Position numbers and translations under genes: made by a program. A stretch of DNA of 64,000 nucleotides, from contig NZ_JALXPE010000005.1 in assembly GCF_025143365.1 (NCBI RefSeq), forward strand, positions 28,389 to 92,388, read 5' to 3'. The notes beneath the pieces are model-generated. The model had not been told where the DNA came from and did no database searches. It saw only the letters and a program-made list of their open reading frames with translations. Within the stretch, counting starts at the first letter, position 1; each line of letters opens with the position of its first letter. This stretch comes from Microbacterium sp. p3-SID336 (GTDB lineage Bacteria; Actinomycetota; Actinomycetes; Actinomycetales; Microbacteriaceae). Of the stretch, positions 8,358-16,554 are shown piece by piece.

Positions 8358-9020
8358 ATGACCCCGATCGCGCCCCGCCTGTACGTCGACAGCGCCGACA
8401 CCGACCGCGTCTCCCGACTGCTCGCCGCGGGCGTCGTGCACGGCGTGACCACGAACCCGACGATCCTCGAGCGTGGGGGACGCACGGCGGCCGAGATCCC
8501 CGACCTGTACGCGCGGTGGACCGATGAGGGCGCGCGCGAGGTGTTCTTCCAGACCTGGGGCGGCGACACCGCGTCCTTCCTGCGCAACGCCGAGGGGATC
8601 CGCGCTCTCGGAGACCGGGTGGCCGTGAAGGTCCCCGCCACCGCCGCCGGCTTCGCCGCGGCCTCGGCCCTCGTCCGCGACGGGGCGACCGTGCTCGTCA
8701 CCGCCGTGTACTCCGTGGGACAGGCGCTCGCATGCGCAGCCATCGGCGCGCAGTACATCGCCCCGTACCTCGGGCGCATGCGCGACGCGGGGATGGACGG
8801 CGACGCCGTGATCGCCCGGATGCAGGAGATGTGCGCGGGCAGCGGATCGAACGTGCTCGCCGCCTCCCTCCGCTCCGCCGACGACATCACGGGGCTGCGC
8901 GCCGCCGGCATCCCCTTCTTCACCGCCGCGCCGGACGTGATCGAGCAGCTGCTGTTCCACGAGGTCAGCGACAGCTCCGCGACCGACTTCGACGCCGCGA
9001 TGGGGCGCCTGGGCGCCTGA
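8358..9020 (+). CDS. Transaldolase-family protein (fructose-6-phosphate aldolase-like)
   Basis: 220 residues, the short form typical of fructose-6-phosphate aldolase/TalC proteins rather than the ~320-residue transaldolase B. It starts LYVDSADTDRVSRLLAAGVVHGVTTNPTI, has the Schiff-base Lys in DRVAVKVPAT and the TAVYSVGQALACAAIGAQYIAPYLGRM barrel strands. It is divergent from rbsK and shares its operator region, and GAGGA precedes the ATG by 6 bases. Family activity is aldol cleavage or transfer of a dihydroxyacetone unit; the substrate here is unknown. An 88-bp diverged palindromic element sits just after the stop, between this gene and the convergent FadR-type gene. Confidence 0.82.
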   Translation: MTPIAPRLYVDSADTDRVSRLLAAGVVHGVTTNPTILERGGRTAAEIPDLYARWTDEGAREVFFQTWGGDTASFLRNAEGIRALGDRVAVKVPATAAGFAAASALVRDGATVLVTAVYSVGQALACAAIGAQYIAPYLGRMRDAGMDGDAVIARMQEMCAGSGSNVLAASLRSADDITGLRAAGIPFFTAAPDVIEQLLFHEVSDSSATDFDAAMGRLGA

Positions 9021-9026
9021 CCGCTC

Positions 9027-9114
9027 GTCCGCAACTCCTCGAGAATCGCGCGGGGGCGCGCCCACGCGCCGATATCGGGCGGTTGTGCGAGCGATTCTGA
9101 GGAGTTGTGTGCGG
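9027..9114. repeat. Diverged copy of the ~85-bp inverted-arm intergenic element
   Basis: The left arm CAACTCCTCGAGAATCGC and right arm GCGATTCTGAGGAGTTG are inverted and match with one inserted base; the outer bases (GTCCG, GTGTGCGGC) also pair loosely. The layout equals the elements at 15264, 33045 and 46360, but the arm core reads CTCCT instead of CTCAGGAG. It lies between two convergent genes. It could also act as a bidirectional terminator. Confidence 0.55.
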
Positions 9115-9118
9115 CTGC

Positions 9119-9796
9119 TCAGGCCGACGCGGCCTGCCGGAGCCAGCGCTCGACGCCGGCGATGTGAGCCGTGGCGAGCGAGGTCGCCAGGGCGGAGTCG
9201 CGCTGGGCGATGGCATCGGCGATGGCACGGTGCTCCGACAGCGTGCGCTCGACCGCGCCGCCCTCCGTGAGCCCGCGCCACACGCGCGCCCGCACGGTCT
9301 GGCTGCTCAGGTGCTCGATCAGGCTCGCGAGGTAGGCGTTGCCCGCCATTCCCACGATCTCCCGGTGGAAGCGGATGTCGTGCTCCACCAGCTCCTCGAT
9401 CCCGACCGAGGCATCGATGCCGTCCACTTCCTCCTGCACGGCAGCGATCGCCTCGTCCGAGCCCAGCGTCGCCGCGAGTCCCGTGGCCTGAGACTCGAGC
9501 ATGCGCCGCACCGCGAACATCTCCAGCATGGAGTCGTCGTCGTGCATGTCCACCACGAAAGCGATGGCCTCCAGCAGCAGATGCGGCTCCAGGCTCGTGA
9601 CGTAGGTGCCGTCGCCGCGGCGCACGTCGAGCACGCGGATCACCTCGAGCGCCTTGACGGCCTCGCGCATCGAGTTGCGGGACAGGCCGAGCCGCTCGGA
9701 CAGCTCCTTCTCCGGGGGCAGGCGATCCCCGGGGGCGAGCTCGCCCGACACGATCATCGCCTTGATCTTCTCGATCGCCTCGTCAGTGACAGCCAT
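9119..9796 (-). CDS. GntR-family regulator with FCD domain (FadR/LldR-type), probable L-fucose pathway regulator
   Basis: 225 residues. Winged helix at about 5-75 (GDRLPPEKELSERLGLSRNSMREAVKALEVIRVLDVRRGDGTYV), then an FCD ligand domain of helices (about 90-215) with the metal-binding Asp/His pattern (DIRFHREIVGMAGN and SEHRAIADAI). It is divergent from the lactonase at 9844 with 47 bp between. GACATCGGATGTC-like palindromes occur in that gap (9816-9827), inside the hydrolase gene (12333-12347) and in the divergent promoter at 12488-12498. FCD regulators of sugar-acid pathways usually sense a pathway acid, so a fuconate-type ligand is a reasonable inference. Confidence 0.85.
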   Translation of the reverse strand: MAVTDEAIEKIKAMIVSGELAPGDRLPPEKELSERLGLSRNSMREAVKALEVIRVLDVRRGDGTYVTSLEPHLLLEAIAFVVDMHDDDSMLEMFAVRRMLESQATGLAATLGSDEAIAAVQEEVDGIDASVGIEELVEHDIRFHREIVGMAGNAYLASLIEHLSSQTVRARVWRGLTEGGAVERTLSEHRAIADAIAQRDSALATSLATAHIAGVERWLRQAASA

Positions 9797-9813
9797 GGCG
9801 TCATCCTCGCACA

Positions 9814-9828
9814 GTGATCGGATGTCTG
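9814..9828. promoter_or_regulatory. FadR-type operator candidate
   Basis: GTGATCGGATGTCTG lies between the divergent regulator and lactonase genes. It shares ATCGGATGTC with the perfect palindrome at 12333-12347 and with the promoter site at 12488. Position suggests autoregulation plus lactonase control. Confidence 0.5.
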
Positions 9829-9843
9829 CGGCAAGATGGGGGC

Positions 9844-10719
9844 ATGCGCACCCTCGACTCGCACCTGCACCTGTGGGATCCGGACGCCCTGACGTACGCG
9901 TGGCTGGACGGCCCCCTCGCGGGGCGGTTCGCGGACCCGGAGCTGGACGCCGTACGGGTGGACAGCGCCACGGAGGAGCGTGCGGTCTTCGTGCAGGCCG
10001 AGACCACCGAGGACGACTTCCTGGCCGAGGTGCAGTGGGTCGCCGCGCGGGCCTCGCACCTCGGCGTGGTCGGCATCGTCGCGGGGGCCCGGCTCGACCG
10101 CGGCACCGACACCACCGTGCACCTGGAGAGTCTTTCGGCGGAACCGCTCGTGGTCGGCGTGCGACACCTGCTGCAGGACGAGGCCGACGCGGTGGCGCTG
10201 TCCTCGGCCTTCATCACGGGCGCGCGTGAGGTCGCCGCACGGGGCTGGAGCTTCGACGCGTGCGTCCGGGCGGAGCAGCTTCCCGACGTGGCGCGGCTCT
10301 CCGGCGCGATCCCCGAGCTGCGGATCGTGCTCGATCACCTCGGCAAGCCGGCCGTGGGGACGGCGGGTTCGCCGCTCGCGCCGACCGTGGAGTGGGAGCG
10401 GGACCTCGCCGAGCTCGCCCGCCATCCCCAGGTGCACTGCAAGGTGTCGGGCCTGCCTGCGGAGGCCGGGGGCGACTGGAGCCTCGCCCAGCTGGAGCCG
10501 TTCCTCGATGTCGCGGCCGATCTCTTCGGGCCCGAGCGGCTGATGTGGGGGACGGACTGGCCGGTGTCCGCCGTCGGGCCTGCCGCCTCCGGCGCCGCGA
10601 CATATCAGCCGGACGCCCGCCGTCGCTGGGCGGAGGCGGTCGCGGAGTGGGCGCAGTCCCGCGGCATCGATCAGCAGGCCCTCTTCCACGACACCGCTGC
10701 CGTGTTCTACCGCCTCTGA
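9844..10719 (+). CDS. Amidohydrolase-family lactonase, probable L-fuconolactonase
   Basis: 291 residues of the amidohydrolase-2 family. Metal and active-site motifs are visible: DSHLHLWDP at the N terminus, an internal VLDHLGKP and, near the C terminus, RLMWGTDWPVS with the catalytic Asp. Family members in sugar-acid clusters open L-fucono-, L-rhamnono- or related 1,5-lactones. All other steps of non-phosphorylating L-fucose breakdown lie between 10820 and 15257, so L-fuconolactonase is the best reading. The start ATG 9844 leaves a short leader after the operator; the longer ORF from 9814 lacks a ribosome site. Confidence 0.82.
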   Translation: MRTLDSHLHLWDPDALTYAWLDGPLAGRFADPELDAVRVDSATEERAVFVQAETTEDDFLAEVQWVAARASHLGVVGIVAGARLDRGTDTTVHLESLSAEPLVVGVRHLLQDEADAVALSSAFITGAREVAARGWSFDACVRAEQLPDVARLSGAIPELRIVLDHLGKPAVGTAGSPLAPTVEWERDLAELARHPQVHCKVSGLPAEAGGDWSLAQLEPFLDVAADLFGPERLMWGTDWPVSAVGPAASGAATYQPDARRRWAEAVAEWAQSRGIDQQALFHDTAAVFYRL

Positions 10720-10772
10720 CCGCGGCACCCTCGCGGCCCGCGCGCCCTCGCTCCCGGGGCTGTACACGCGGA

Positions 10773-10803
10773 AAGGCCCGGCCCCGCGAGGGAACCGGGC
10801 CTT
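10773..10803. terminator. Hairpin between convergent genes
   Basis: AAGGCCCG (10773-10780) pairs with CGGGCCTT (10796-10803) around a 15-nt loop, between the lactonase stop and the convergent SDR stop. A bidirectional terminator is likely. Confidence 0.6.
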
Positions 10804-10819
10804 CACGAAGGCGGCCGCG

Positions 10820-11572
10820 TCATTCCGGACGGAGCCGCAGCTGCGCCATGCCGCCGTCCACCTCGATGAAGGTGCCCGTGGTCGAGCCCGCCGCGGGGCT
10901 CACCAGGTAGGCCACGGCCGCGGCGACCTCGTCCGGGCTCACGAGCCGTCCGTGCGGCTGCCGTGCTTCGAGGGCGGCGCGCTCGGCCTCCGGGTCCGCC
11001 GCGGAGTCGAGCAGTCGGCCGACCCAGGGGGTGTCGGCGGTGCCGGGGTTGACCGCATTGACGCGGATCCCCTCGCGCAGGTGGTCGGCGGCCATCGCGC
11101 GGGTGAGGGCCGACACGGCGCCCTTGGACGCGGAGTACAGCGCGCGCTGGGGGAGTCCGGTGCTCGAGGCGATGGAAGCCGTGTTGCACACCGCGGCGGC
11201 GGGGGACTTCCGCAGCCACGGGAGGGCGGCGGCGGTCACGCGCGCGATGCCCGTCACGTTGATGGACAGCACCCGTGCCCACTCATCGTCGTCGTTCGCC
11301 GTGATGTCGCCCTGCGCGCCGACGCCGGCGTTGTTGACCACGACGTCGATGCGACCGAAGCGCTCCGCGACGGCGGCCACGGCGGCCTCCACGCTGGCGC
11401 GGTCGGACACGTCGGCCGTGAAGGCGGCGAAGCGCTCGTCGGCGTTCGCGGTGTCGCGGTCGAGCACGGCGATCGTCGCGCCGTCCTCGTGCAGCCGTCG
11501 CGCGATCGCGGCGCCGATGCCGGACGCCCCTCCCGTGACGATCGCGACCAGTCCTTCCATCGTTGCGCTCAC
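10820..11572 (-). CDS. SDR oxidoreductase, probable 2-keto-3-deoxy-L-fuconate dehydrogenase
   Basis: 250 residues, classical [11 protein letters not shown] is the NAD(P) glycine motif, NNAGVG follows, Ser is in NTASIASS and YSASK holds the catalytic Tyr and Lys. GTG 11572 is preferred because GGAGGAG lies 5 bases upstream and GTGA overlaps the stop of the preceding hydrolase gene, indicating translational coupling. In L-fucose catabolism an SDR oxidises C4 of 2-keto-3-deoxy-L-fuconate before hydrolytic cleavage, which fits this pair exactly. The substrate is assigned by context. Confidence 0.82.
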   Translation of the reverse strand: MSATMEGLVAIVTGGASGIGAAIARRLHEDGATIAVLDRDTANADERFAAFTADVSDRASVEAAVAAVAERFGRIDVVVNNAGVGAQGDITANDDDEWARVLSINVTGIARVTAAALPWLRKSPAAAVCNTASIASSTGLPQRALYSASKGAVSALTRAMAADHLREGIRVNAVNPGTADTPWVGRLLDSAADPEAERAALEARQPHGRLVSPDEVAAAVAYLVSPAAGSTTGTFIEVDGGMAQLRLRPE

Positions 11573-12429
11573 TTCTGCTCCTCCCAGGCGATGAAGTCCT
11601 GGCGCTGGCGCCCGAGACCGTCGATCTCGATCTCGACCACGTCGCCCGCGGCCAGGTAGGGGTACTTGCCGGACAGGGCCACGCCCTGCGGGGTGCCGGT
11701 GAGGATCAGGTCGCCCGGCTCGAGGGTGACGTACTGCGACAGGTGGTGCACGATCTGCTCCACCGAGAAGATCATGTCGCTGGTGTTCGAGTCCTGTCGA
11801 GGCTCGCCGTTGACGAAGCTCCGCAGGCCGAGCGCCTGATGGTCGACCTCGTCGGGGGTGACCAGCCACGGGCCGGTGGGGTTGAAGCCGAACGCGATCT
11901 TGCCCTTCGACCACTGCCCGCCGGAGACCGCCAGCTGGAAGTCGCGCTCCGAGACGTCGTTCGCCGCGACGAAGCCGGCCACGTGCGCCATCGACTCCTC
12001 GGGCGAGTCCAGATAGGCGGTGCGGGTGCCGATCACGATGCCGAGCTCGACCTCCCAGTCGGTCTTCTCGCTGCCGCGCGGGATGGTCACGGCGTCGTTC
12101 GGACCGACGACGGTGTTCGGCGTTTTCAGGAAGATGATCGGGATGGTCGGCGGCTCGGACCCGGACTCGGCCGCGTGGGCGGCGTAGTTCATGCCGATGC
12201 AGATCACGGCGCTGGGTCGGGCGATGGGCGCGCCGATGCGCAGGTCGGCGGCGCCGGGCAGCTCGGGCAGCTCGCCGGCGTCGCGGGCGGCGGCCACGCG
12301 GGCGCGGAAGTCACCGGCGAGGAACTCACCGTTGACATCGGATGTCAGTGGGCGGAGGTCGAGGTAGCGGTCACCCTCAATGAGGACGGGGATCTCCGCC
12401 CCGGGGGTGCCGAGCCGCGCGAACTTCAT
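11569..12429 (-). CDS. Fumarylacetoacetate hydrolase-family enzyme, probable 2,4-diketo-3-deoxy-L-fuconate hydrolase
   Basis: 286 residues. The C-terminal FAH fold is clear: [39 protein letters not shown] with the metal-binding Glu residues, and [12 protein letters not shown]. Proteins of this length in sugar-acid clusters cleave diketo-deoxy acids; for fucose the products are pyruvate and L-lactate. The gene is first in a minus-strand operon with the SDR (4-bp overlap) and divergent from the dehydratase. A perfect 15-bp operator-like palindrome lies inside its coding sequence, about 85 bp from its start. Family annotation is firm, the exact substrate is contextual. Confidence 0.82.
   Translation of the reverse strand: MKFARLGTPGAEIPVLIEGDRYLDLRPLTSDVNGEFLAGDFRARVAAARDAGELPELPGAADLRIGAPIARPSAVICIGMNYAAHAAESGSEPPTIPIIFLKTPNTVVGPNDAVTIPRGSEKTDWEVELGIVIGTRTAYLDSPEESMAHVAGFVAANDVSERDFQLAVSGGQWSKGKIAFGFNPTGPWLVTPDEVDHQALGLRSFVNGEPRQDSNTSDMIFSVEQIVHHLSQYVTLEPGDLILTGTPQGVALSGKYPYLAAGDVVEIEIDGLGRQRQDFIAWEEQK
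12333..12347. promoter_or_regulatory. Perfect palindrome inside the hydrolase gene, FadR-type operator candidate
   Basis: TGACATCGGATGTCA is a perfect 7-1-7 palindrome within codons near the start of the hydrolase gene. The same core sits at 12488-12498 about 155 bp away in the divergent promoter. It could support looping or a roadblock. Confidence 0.55.
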
Positions 12430-12475
12430 GATTCTCCTGATCGTTCGGGAAGCCGCTCTGCGGCGGCCGGTCTCG

Positions 12476-12504
12476 TTGACAGTATAGACATCGGATGTTT
12501 ACAC
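12476..12504 (+). promoter_or_regulatory. Dehydratase promoter with overlapping operator
   Basis: TTGACA (12476-12481) and TTACAC (12499-12504) are spaced 17 bp and point to the dehydratase gene. The palindrome ACATCGGATGT (12488-12498) fills the spacer. A regulator bound there should block RNA polymerase. Confidence 0.7.
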
Positions 12505-12552
12505 TCCAAGGGATCCGCACGGAAGACAGAGCCGTGCATGGAGAGGAATCCC

Positions 12553-13848
12553 GTGAGCCGTATCGTCGCCCTCGACACCACCGACATCCGCTTCCCCACG
12601 TCGCTGAGCCTCGACGGGTCGGATGCCATGAACCCCGACCCCGACTACTCCGCCGCGTACGTGATTGTCCGCACGGACGCCGGCGACGGCATCGAGGGCC
12701 ACGCGTTCGTGTTCACGATCGGTCGGGGCAACGACGTGCAGGTCGCGGCGATCGATGCGCTCGCCGGGCACCTGGTCGGCCGTGAGATCGAGCCCCTGCT
12801 CGACGACATGGGCGGCACCTTCCGCGAGATCATCGGCGACTCGCAGCTGCGCTGGCTCGGTCCCGAGAAGGGCGTCATGCACATGGCCATCGGCGCCGTG
12901 ATCAACGCCCTGTGGGACATCAAGGCCAAGCGCGCCGGGCTGCCGCTGTGGCAGCTGCTCGCCCGGATGACCCCGGAGGAGCTGGTCGACCTGGTCGACT
13001 TCCGCTACCTGACCAACGCGCTCACCCGGGACGAGGCGCTGCAGATCCTGCGCGCCGCCGAGCCGGGCCGCGCCGAGCGCGAGCAGCAGCTGCTGGCCAC
13101 GGGCTACCCCGGCTACACCACCAGCCCCGGCTGGCTCGGGTACTCCGACGAGAAGCTGGAGCGGCTCGCCCGCGAGGCCATGGCCGACGGCTTCACGCAG
13201 ATCAAGCTCAAGGTCGGCGCCGACCTGCAGGACGACATCCGCCGCTTCCGCAAGGCCCGCGAGGTGTGCGGGCCCGACTTCCCCATCGCGATCGACGCGA
13301 ACCAGCGCTGGGAGGTGTCGGAGGCGATCGACTGGGTGAACGCGCTCGCCGAGTTCCGCCCCGCCTGGATCGAGGAGCCCACGAGCCCGGATGACATCCT
13401 CGGTCACGCCGAGATCGCGCGCGGCGTCGCTCCGATCCGCGTCGCCACCGGCGAGCACGCGCAGAACCGGATGATCTTCAAGCAGCTGCTGCAGGCCGAG
13501 GCCATCTCCGTCATGCAGATCGACGCGGTGCGCGTCGCCGGCGTCAACGAGAACATCGCCAACCTCCTGCTCGCGGCGAAGTTCGATGTGCCCGTGTGCC
13601 CGCACGCGGGCGGCGTCGGGCTGTGCGAGGCCGTGCAGCACCTCTCGATGTTCGACTTCATCGCCGTCTCCGGCACCCGCGAGGGGCGGCTGATCGAGTT
13701 CGTCGACCACCTGCACGAGCACTTCGTTGTGCCGACCGACATCCAGGGCGGTGCGTACATGGCTCCGACCGCGCCGGGCACGGGCATGGAGATGAAGGCG
13801 GACAGCATCGCGGAGTACACCTGGAAGGGTGCGCATGTCCACGCCTGA
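12553..13848 (+). CDS. L-fuconate dehydratase (enolase superfamily)
   Basis: 431 residues, the usual length for this mandelate-racemase subgroup. The [17 protein letters not shown] motif carries the catalytic Lys, followed by [26 protein letters not shown] and [14 protein letters not shown] metal and His motifs; [20 protein letters not shown] is characteristic of fuconate dehydratases. GTG 12553 is preferred over ATG 12538 because GAGAGGA sits 5 bases before it. It dehydrates L-fuconate to 2-keto-3-deoxy-L-fuconate. It leads a plus-strand operon with the aldo/keto reductase (14-bp overlap) and the fucose mutarotase, under an operator-covered promoter. Confidence 0.9.
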   Translation: MSRIVALDTTDIRFPTSLSLDGSDAMNPDPDYSAAYVIVRTDAGDGIEGHAFVFTIGRGNDVQVAAIDALAGHLVGREIEPLLDDMGGTFREIIGDSQLRWLGPEKGVMHMAIGAVINALWDIKAKRAGLPLWQLLARMTPEELVDLVDFRYLTNALTRDEALQILRAAEPGRAEREQQLLATGYPGYTTSPGWLGYSDEKLERLAREAMADGFTQIKLKVGADLQDDIRRFRKAREVCGPDFPIAIDANQRWEVSEAIDWVNALAEFRPAWIEEPTSPDDILGHAEIARGVAPIRVATGEHAQNRMIFKQLLQAEAISVMQIDAVRVAGVNENIANLLLAAKFDVPVCPHAGGVGLCEAVQHLSMFDFIAVSGTREGRLIEFVDHLHEHFVVPTDIQGGAYMAPTAPGTGMEMKADSIAEYTWKGAHVHA

Positions 13849-14806
13849 CCGCCTCGCCGTCCCGACCCTCGGCTACGGCGCCGCGAACGTCGGCAACCTC
13901 TTCCGCGAGCTGTCCGACGACGACGCCTGGGCCGTGCTCGACGCGGCGTGGGAGAGCGGCATCCGCTTCTACGACACGGCGCCCCATTACGGGCTCGGCC
14001 TGTCGGAGCGGCGGCTCGGCGCGTTCCTGCAGACCAAGCCGCGCGACGAGTACGTCCTGTCCACCAAGGTCGGCCGGCTGCTGCGCGCGAACCCTGACCA
14101 CGCGCCCGGCGGCCTCGACACCGCGAACGACTTCCACGTGCCGGACGACCTGCGGCGCGTGTGGGACTTGTCGGCCGAGGGCATCCGTGCGAGCCTCGAC
14201 GAATCGCGCGAGCGGCTCGGCATCGAGCGCATCGACCTGCTCTACCTGCACGACCCGGAGCGGCACGACCTCGACCTCGCGCTCGCGGAGGCCCTGCCCG
14301 CCCTGGAGCAGCTGCGCGCGGACGGCGAGGTCGCCGCGATCGGCATCGGCTCGATGGTGTCGGAGGCCCTCGCGGCCTCGGTGCGCTCCGCCGACCTGGA
14401 CCTGGTGATGGTCGCCGGGCGGTACACACTGCTGGAGCAGCCCGCCGCCGTCGACGTGCTGCCCGCGTGCCGGGAGAACGGGACGGGGATCGTCGCGGCC
14501 TCGGTGTTCAACTCCGGACTGCTGGCGGCGGATGAGCCGCGTCGCGACGGACGCTACGAGTACGGGCAGCTCCCCGACGAGCTGTGGGACCGCCTTGTCC
14601 GCATCGCCCGGGTGTGCGCTGACCATGGGGTGCCGTTGCCGGCGGCTGCGATCCAGTTCCCGCTGCAGTCCGACGTGGTGCGCTCGGTCGTCGTGGGCGG
14701 CAGTCGCCCCGCGCAGCTGCAGCAGAACGCCGAGTACGCTGCCCTGGAGATCCCCGCGGCGCTGTGGGAGGACCTGGCCGCCGAGGGCCTCATCCCCGCG
14801 GCCTGA
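13835..14806 (+). CDS. Aldo/keto reductase, probable L-fucose dehydrogenase (D-threo-aldose 1-dehydrogenase type)
   Basis: 323 residues. The catalytic tetrad is seen as Asp and Tyr in [12 protein letters not shown], Lys in [10 protein letters not shown] and His in LLYLHDPE. The LLRANP and [12 protein letters not shown] region and the 'NSGLLA' segment are typical of the fucose/galactose dehydrogenase branch, which oxidises the anomeric carbon to a lactone. The ATG at 13835 follows GGAAGG and overlaps the dehydratase stop by 14 bp. It is the first chemical step of the pathway here; its neighbour encodes the mutarotase that supplies the correct anomer. Confidence 0.85.
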   Translation: MSTPDRLAVPTLGYGAANVGNLFRELSDDDAWAVLDAAWESGIRFYDTAPHYGLGLSERRLGAFLQTKPRDEYVLSTKVGRLLRANPDHAPGGLDTANDFHVPDDLRRVWDLSAEGIRASLDESRERLGIERIDLLYLHDPERHDLDLALAEALPALEQLRADGEVAAIGIGSMVSEALAASVRSADLDLVMVAGRYTLLEQPAAVDVLPACRENGTGIVAASVFNSGLLAADEPRRDGRYEYGQLPDELWDRLVRIARVCADHGVPLPAAAIQFPLQSDVVRSVVVGGSRPAQLQQNAEYAALEIPAALWEDLAAEGLIPAA

Positions 14807-14837
14807 CGCTCGCGACACCCGACCGAGAGGAGCCGTC

Positions 14838-15257
14838 GTGCTCGAAGGAATCAACCCGCTGCTGACGGGCGAGCTGCTGCTGCATCTTGACCGGATGGGC
14901 CACTCGGACGCGGTGGTCGTCGCCGACGCGCACTTCCCCGCGTGGGCCCTCGGTGCCCGCGTGGTCGACCTGCCCGGCACGACGACCCCGGAGGTGGTGG
15001 CAGCCATCCGCAGCGTGCTTCCCCTCGACGACGCCCCCGGCATCGACCTGATGACCTCCGCCGACGGCGCCGTGCTCGACGTGCAGCGGGAGCTCATGGC
15101 GGCCGCCGGCACCGAGCTCGACACGACTCGCTTCGTGGAGCGCTTCGCGTACTACGACGTCGCAACGGGGGCGTACCTGATGGTGCGCACGGGCGAGACC
15201 CGCAAGTACGGCAACGCCCTGCTCCGCAAGGGCGTCGTCGGTCACCTCTCCGCGTGA
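14838..15257 (+). CDS. fucU: L-fucose mutarotase (RbsD/FucU family)
   Basis: 139 residues starting at GTG after AGAGGAG. It begins VLEGINPLLTGELLLHLDRMGHSDAVVVADAHFPAW, with the conserved His of GHSD and Asp of ADAHFP, and ends RKYGNALLRKGVV, the family tail. FucU interconverts alpha- and beta-L-fucopyranose. It is last in the dehydratase-dehydrogenase-fucU operon, 31 bp after the dehydrogenase, and is followed within 7 bp by an 85-bp inverted-arm element. The product length and L-fucose context separate it from the rbsD at 6855. Confidence 0.88.
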   Translation: MLEGINPLLTGELLLHLDRMGHSDAVVVADAHFPAWALGARVVDLPGTTTPEVVAAIRSVLPLDDAPGIDLMTSADGAVLDVQRELMAAAGTELDTTRFVERFAYYDVATGAYLMVRTGETRKYGNALLRKGVVGHLSA

Positions 15258-15263
15258 TCGGCG

Positions 15264-15348
15264 GTTCATAACTCAGGAGATCTGCGCGGATCTCATCCGC
15301 GGCCGGGTCCCCCACCGCCGCACGCGCCGATTCTCCTGAGTTGTGAAC
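15264..15348. repeat. ~85-bp inverted-arm intergenic element, copy B
   Basis: The left arm GTTCATAACTCAGGAG (15264-15279) is inverted at CTCCTGAGTTGTGAAC (15333-15348), with one mismatch and a 53-bp centre. It lies between the convergent fucU and lacI-type genes. Arms match copies at 33045 and 46360; the centre does not. Short near-repeats GATCGGCGG (15256-15264) and GATCAGCGG (15362-15370) flank it. Confidence 0.8.
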
Positions 15349-15363
15349 CGGTCCGAACGGGGA

Positions 15364-16365
15364 TCAGCGGCCCCGCGTGGACTCGCGCACCACGAGCTCG
15401 GCGGGGAACGGGGTCGTCGCGGGCGGACGGGCCGTGGGGTCGGCGAGCTGCTGCAGCAGGGCGGTCCCCGCGGCGCGGCCGATCTCGTAGCCGGGCTGTC
15501 GCACGCTCGTGAGCGGCACCACGCTCTGGTGGGCCTCGGCCACGTCGTCGAAGCCGATCAGCGCGATCTCCTCCGGCACCCGGATGCCGTGTCGCAGCAG
15601 CGGGGTCAGCACCCCGAGCGCGACCATGTCGTTCGCGGCGAACACGGCGTCGGGGCGCTCGTGGGGCGGGAGCGCGGCGATGCGTGCGCCCGCGCGGAGG
15701 CCGTCCTCGGTCGTGAGGTGGTCCACGTCCGTGACCGACACCGTGGCGTCGGTGCCCGCGACGGCCTCACGCAGCCCGGCCAGCCGGTTGTTCGATTCGG
15801 TCACCGCGGGAGTGCCGAGGAACAGCAGGCGACGGCGACCGAGCGACAGCAGGTGTTCGCCCGCCAGCCGGCCTCCGCCGTGGTCGTCGAACGTGACCGA
15901 GGCGACGGTGGGGGATTCGCGGATCGGGCCGATCACGACGGAGCGGATGCCGCGGTCGGCGAGCTGCTCCAGCCGCGGCACCACGTCGCCGAGCGGATAG
16001 ATGACGATGCCCTGCACGCGGTGCGCCTCGAACATGTCGATGTTGTGGCGCTCGCGGTCGCGGTCGCGATCGCTGTTGCTGAAGAAGAGCGACCATCCGC
16101 GCTCGCGCGCCACGTCGTCGACGCCGCGGGACAGGTCGTGGAAGTACGGCAGCCATGCGTCGAGCAGGATGAGCGCGAGCGCCTTGCTCGATCCCGCACG
16201 CAGCTGCCGCGCCGACTCGTTCGGGACGAAGCCGAGCTGTTCGATCGCGGCGCGCACCTTCTCGCGGCTGGCGGCGCCGAGCACGTGCGGGTGGTTCAGG
16301 TAGTTCGAGACGGTGGACGAGGAGACGCCGGCGAGTGCGGCCACGTCTTTCACGCTGGCGGGCAT
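15364..16365 (-). CDS. LacI-family transcriptional regulator
   Basis: 333 residues: LacI helix-turn-helix at about 4-55 (VKDVAALAGVSSSTVSNYLNHP and the hinge ARQLRAGSSKALALIL), then a periplasmic-binding-protein-like sensor domain (about 60-330) with TFDDHGGGRLAGEHL and FAANDMVALGVL. ATG 16365 follows GGAG. It is divergent from the 3-epimerase-family gene. Two copies of TTGGAACGTGCCAAG with the central CG step typical of LacI-family sites flank the epimerase promoter, so it very likely represses that gene and perhaps itself. The effector is presumably a ketose related to the epimerase substrate. Confidence 0.88.
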   Translation of the reverse strand: MPASVKDVAALAGVSSSTVSNYLNHPHVLGAASREKVRAAIEQLGFVPNESARQLRAGSSKALALILLDAWLPYFHDLSRGVDDVARERGWSLFFSNSDRDRDRERHNIDMFEAHRVQGIVIYPLGDVVPRLEQLADRGIRSVVIGPIRESPTVASVTFDDHGGGRLAGEHLLSLGRRRLLFLGTPAVTESNNRLAGLREAVAGTDATVSVTDVDHLTTEDGLRAGARIAALPPHERPDAVFAANDMVALGVLTPLLRHGIRVPEEIALIGFDDVAEAHQSVVPLTSVRQPGYEIGRAAGTALLQQLADPTARPPATTPFPAELVVRESTRGR

Positions 16366-16429
16366 CGGTCTCCTTCGTCGGCGGGCGACGGCGTGGGTCG
16401 CAGCGTCGCGGGACCAGGCTAGCCGAGGA

Positions 16430-16512
16430 CTTGGAACGTGCCAAGAAAGTTCTTGACTCGCCCCGCGGGCCGACGTAGCGTGGCACGCACATCGGAATTG
16501 GAACGTGCCAAG
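16430..16512 (+). promoter_or_regulatory. Promoter flanked by two LacI-type operators
   Basis: CTTGGAACGTGCCAAG (16430-16445) and ATTGGAACGTGCCAAG (16497-16512) are 67 bp apart. Between them TTGACT (16453-16458) and TAGCGT (16476-16481) form a 17-bp-spaced promoter towards the epimerase gene. The layout would allow a repression loop. Confidence 0.75.
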
Positions 16513-16554
16513 TCCGCACGGCGACGGTGCCGCACACCCGCCGGGAGAGGTCCC

